Assembly: GCA_905183005.1 (NCBI GenBank)
Contig: CAJJDO010000086.1
Coordinates: 1 to 64,000, forward strand
Direction of reading: 5' to 3'
Length of the DNA stretch: 64,000 bases
From: Paramecium pentaurelia
Taxonomy: Eukaryota > Ciliophora > Oligohymenophorea > Peniculida > Parameciidae
Notes under the pieces: model-generated
Database searches by the model: none
Told to the model about the DNA's origin: nothing
What the model saw: the letters and a program-made list of their open reading frames with translations, nothing else
Shown here: positions 61,797 through 64,000 of the stretch, piece by piece
How positions within the stretch are numbered: the stretch's first letter is position 1
Layout of the letters: the number at the start of each line of letters is the position of its first letter
Program-made: the position numbers and the translations under genes

Positions 61797-63551
61797 TCAA
61801 ACAATTGGTTTAGGAGATTGATAATTGATGAGAAATCCTTCGTATTCTTATTATTAAAACTAAATTGAAATTAATATATAATATTTACTGAGTAATTTAA
61901 GTTAAATGCATCAAAATCTTATTAGAGCTTAATCTCATCACAATCTGTAATGACCTTACAAATTAATTTTGGAGTTAAGTAATTGTAAGGTTTTGATAAA
62001 GTCTTAAAACTTTAAGTGAGACAATCCTAAGTAAGTACAAATTGTTTATCAGCAGCCAATAATAGAAAATCCTCTAGAGTTATGTCAACAAAGTCGGAAA
62101 TATTGAATGAGTATTCTTCAGGTTTTTCATTGAAGAGTATTTATAATTCTTGTTCATTTAATTTACTATCTTTATCTAGATCTGCATTAGTGAATAGTTT
62201 GGTTAATACTTTTAAATGATCAGTCGCATAGATGGATAGAAGATATTGAAATAGACATTTATGTAGATAAGTCATATTCTTGGATTTTGTAATATTTATA
62301 AAGGGTTACAAATAATCTTTAGGTTAAATCTATTTCATATTCATTAAATAAGGATGAAGCAAACATTTATCTAATGTCAATCTCTCATTAGGGTTATGTC
62401 TAAGCATATCAATTATAAGAGGATAGATATCTAATTATTATTTAGCATAAACTTTTTCTGGTTTGAATTTGTTAATTTCTTCAATATCAAAAGGAAATTA
62501 TTAATTTAATAATTATAAAACAATGATAGCCAATGCCCAAACATCATTTGATTAACTTCTATTTTTGGTTTGTATATTTTAGAATTTACCTGTATCTTTT
62601 TAATGATTATGATTAGGTGAATTAGGTGGTTCATAATTTAATGAATTTTTAGGATACATAAATTAATAGATGCTTCTAATCTCTGATAATTTGATAAAGG
62701 GTGTAGAAGTATCATCAAATATTGAAAAACTATCAATAGTTAATTCATCATGGCTGTAACCTAATTAATGTATATATGCTATGGCTTCTACCATTTAATA
62801 AAATATAGATCCAATAGTCTAATATTCCAATTTGTTTGACTCTAGAAACTTTGAGAGTGTTCCACCTTGACAATACTCATAAACAACTTAATAATTTCTT
62901 TTATGTGAATCGATATGAATATCTACAATTTTAACTATATGCATATGGTTCTAAAATGGATATTTTTATAGAAAATTACTAATTGAAGTTCATCTAACAT
63001 GTCAATATATTGTTGATTTCTATTCTCAAATTTAAGCATTTCTACTAGCACCAATTGTCCAGTCTCATTGTGTTACATGACCGTTTTACTATGATTATCT
63101 TAAATAATTAGACAAAACATTTACTGTGATTTTATCCAGAAACAACAGAATATTTTCTAGAGGCTGGAGATTAGATTGATTTTGTGCCTGGTTTTGTACT
63201 CATTCTTTACATGGGAATATTTAGTAATGATCCGTTTCTGGTTTTCTCTTATTATTATGATGTTGATTAGACAATCATTGTTTTAGGTGTTGAGTTCAAA
63301 GATGGAGAAACTCTTTAAACTGGAGTTGTTGCTTAATTTGGTGATGCTTTTTTGACAGGGGTTGTTGCTTGATTAGGTGAAACACGACGAACTGGTGTAG
63401 TAATTCTTTGAATCGAAGTTGGCTCTTAAAATTACACTGTAACAGTTTTTTGTTCCCTTGTAGTTAGTGGCTACTAAGGTGGCATGGTTACAGATTAATG
63501 TTTATGTTGCTTTACTTTCTTTGGTTGACTTTATGAGGTACAAACTCCCAT
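61797..63551 (-). CDS. CDPK-like pseudokinase with EF-hand, N-acylated
   Basis: 556 residues; introns 63099-63124, 62951-62979, 61860-61888. MGVCTS start gives Gly2 for myristate and Cys4 for palmitate, as in CDPKs. A repetitive linker (RRVSPNQATTPV, KKASPNQATTPV, QRVSP) leads to a kinase fold at about 165-390: HIVKIVDIHID, hinge VVYEYCQGGTLSKFL, AIAYIHQLGYSHDELTIDSF, SNDVWALAIIVLQLL, MLRHNPNERLTLDKCLLHPY. Key residues are lost: VLVE in place of VAIK, SHDELTID in place of HRDLKPEN, KLSEIRS in place of DFG, and no Gly loop. An EF-hand DLDKDSKLNEQEL follows (about residue 437). Probably a Ca2+-responsive scaffold or regulator rather than an enzyme. Confidence 0.75.
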
Positions 63552-63792
63552 TTATTTATATCAATTATCAAATTTAAATTATAAATTAAATCAATCATTT
63601 AATCACCAATTTGTATAAATAGTTTTGGTATTAAACATATATATATATATATTTTATTAAGAATATATTCATTTAGAATGTAAAATTGTTAAGAATTGAA
63701 AAGATTAATAAAAATCTTATTATTAATATAAAATATATTAAGATCTCTATAATAATATATAATTCTATCATACATGTTAAAGTGTAAAATGA

Positions 63793-64000
63793 TCAATTGC
63801 ATATATGGTTCTAAAGATCTACCATACAATTAGCTAATTTACAAGTAGTTATACTTCCTATACTATTACATTAATCATTTTTAGTTAAATCTATAAATAA
63901 GTAATTTCCTGCTCCTTGTAAATTGACTTCACAATATCCACTACCACATTATGGTTGTACATATGTCTCATACATATTCATTGTTATTAAATTTATTTAT
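63793..64000 (-). CDS. Cys-rich protein, C-terminal part
   Basis: Frame open from the window edge to TGA 63793-63795. Contains QCGSGYCEVNLQGAGNYLF and, later, CNSIGSITTCKLANC and a final CN: eight or so Cys in about 60 residues, as in secreted or surface-exposed ciliate proteins. An ATG at about 63980 could be the start of a short protein, or the gene may continue beyond the window. Confidence 0.4.

Noticed and set aside
63630..63655. Possible promoter or origin in a TA dinucleotide run
   Set aside because: Short TA runs occur in many gaps here; nothing distinguishes this one.
1..64000. Standard genetic code with many short bacterial-type genes
   Set aside because: TAA and TAG fall inside conserved domains at Gln positions (PSMA2, importin, 14-3-3, SAPS); only TGA terminates.

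Overview
The window reads as the macronuclear (somatic) genome of a ciliate, most probably Paramecium. Well-conserved families such as the proteasome alpha2 subunit, 14-3-3, importin-5 and SAPS read through many in-frame TAA and TAG codons as glutamine, and only TGA ends reading frames. Introns are minute (about 22-35 nt, GT...TTAG), intergenic gaps are often under 50 bp, and the DNA is very AT-rich. All calls below use that code (translation table 6). Reading frames across introns were joined by hand, and for nearly every multi-exon gene the spliced length is a multiple of three.

Layout: 1-805 is the 3' end of a WD40 gene. 806-2039 is empty. 2040-3960 is a decayed LINE-type reverse transcriptase that abuts a truncated, frameshifted ABCC transporter (3874-6302, minus). 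6790-14352 holds an MFS sugar transporter, a small protein, a long coiled-coil/EF-hand protein with poly-Q, and a VWA-like protein (minus). 14634-22602 holds a small putative organellar protein, a NEK kinase, tRNA-Arg and a TBC RabGAP (minus), and is interrupted by an assembly join. 22615-29561 is a dense housekeeping stretch: a small protein, PSMA2, importin-5, 14-3-3, an acidic protein and a REEP/Yop1 protein. 29770-36731 holds two tandem hybrid histidine kinases, Atg8 and a CK1-like kinase. 37078-42166 (minus) holds a two-pore-type cation channel with EF-hands, a 4-TM protein and an unknown protein. 42373-48663 holds a coiled-coil protein, a DLG-type kinase, a SAPS/PP6 regulatory subunit and a Ser/Lys-rich protein. 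48698-54954 holds two decayed genes, a membrane protein, a GAF protein, a coiled-coil protein and a DP transcription factor. 54992-64000 holds a CAMK-like kinase, a MORN protein, a small Q/K-rich protein (duplicated by a second assembly join), a multi-TM protein, a CDPK-like pseudokinase and the end of a Cys-rich gene.

Functional theme: signalling is strongly represented (five protein kinases or pseudokinases, two hybrid histidine kinases, 14-3-3, a GAF protein, a PP6 regulator, a voltage/Ca2+-type channel and EF-hand proteins), along with trafficking and autophagy (TBC GAP, REEP, Atg8). There is no sign of operons or a dedicated gene cluster; neighbours mostly look independent. I did not find a convincing undescribed multi-gene system. 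The most notable items are the LINE relic in somatic DNA next to a broken ABCC gene, a CDPK-architecture pseudokinase, the tandem hybrid histidine kinases with unequal ATP-binding boxes, and two exact 1.1 kb duplications around single-N joins that are almost certainly assembly artefacts and falsely double several genes.
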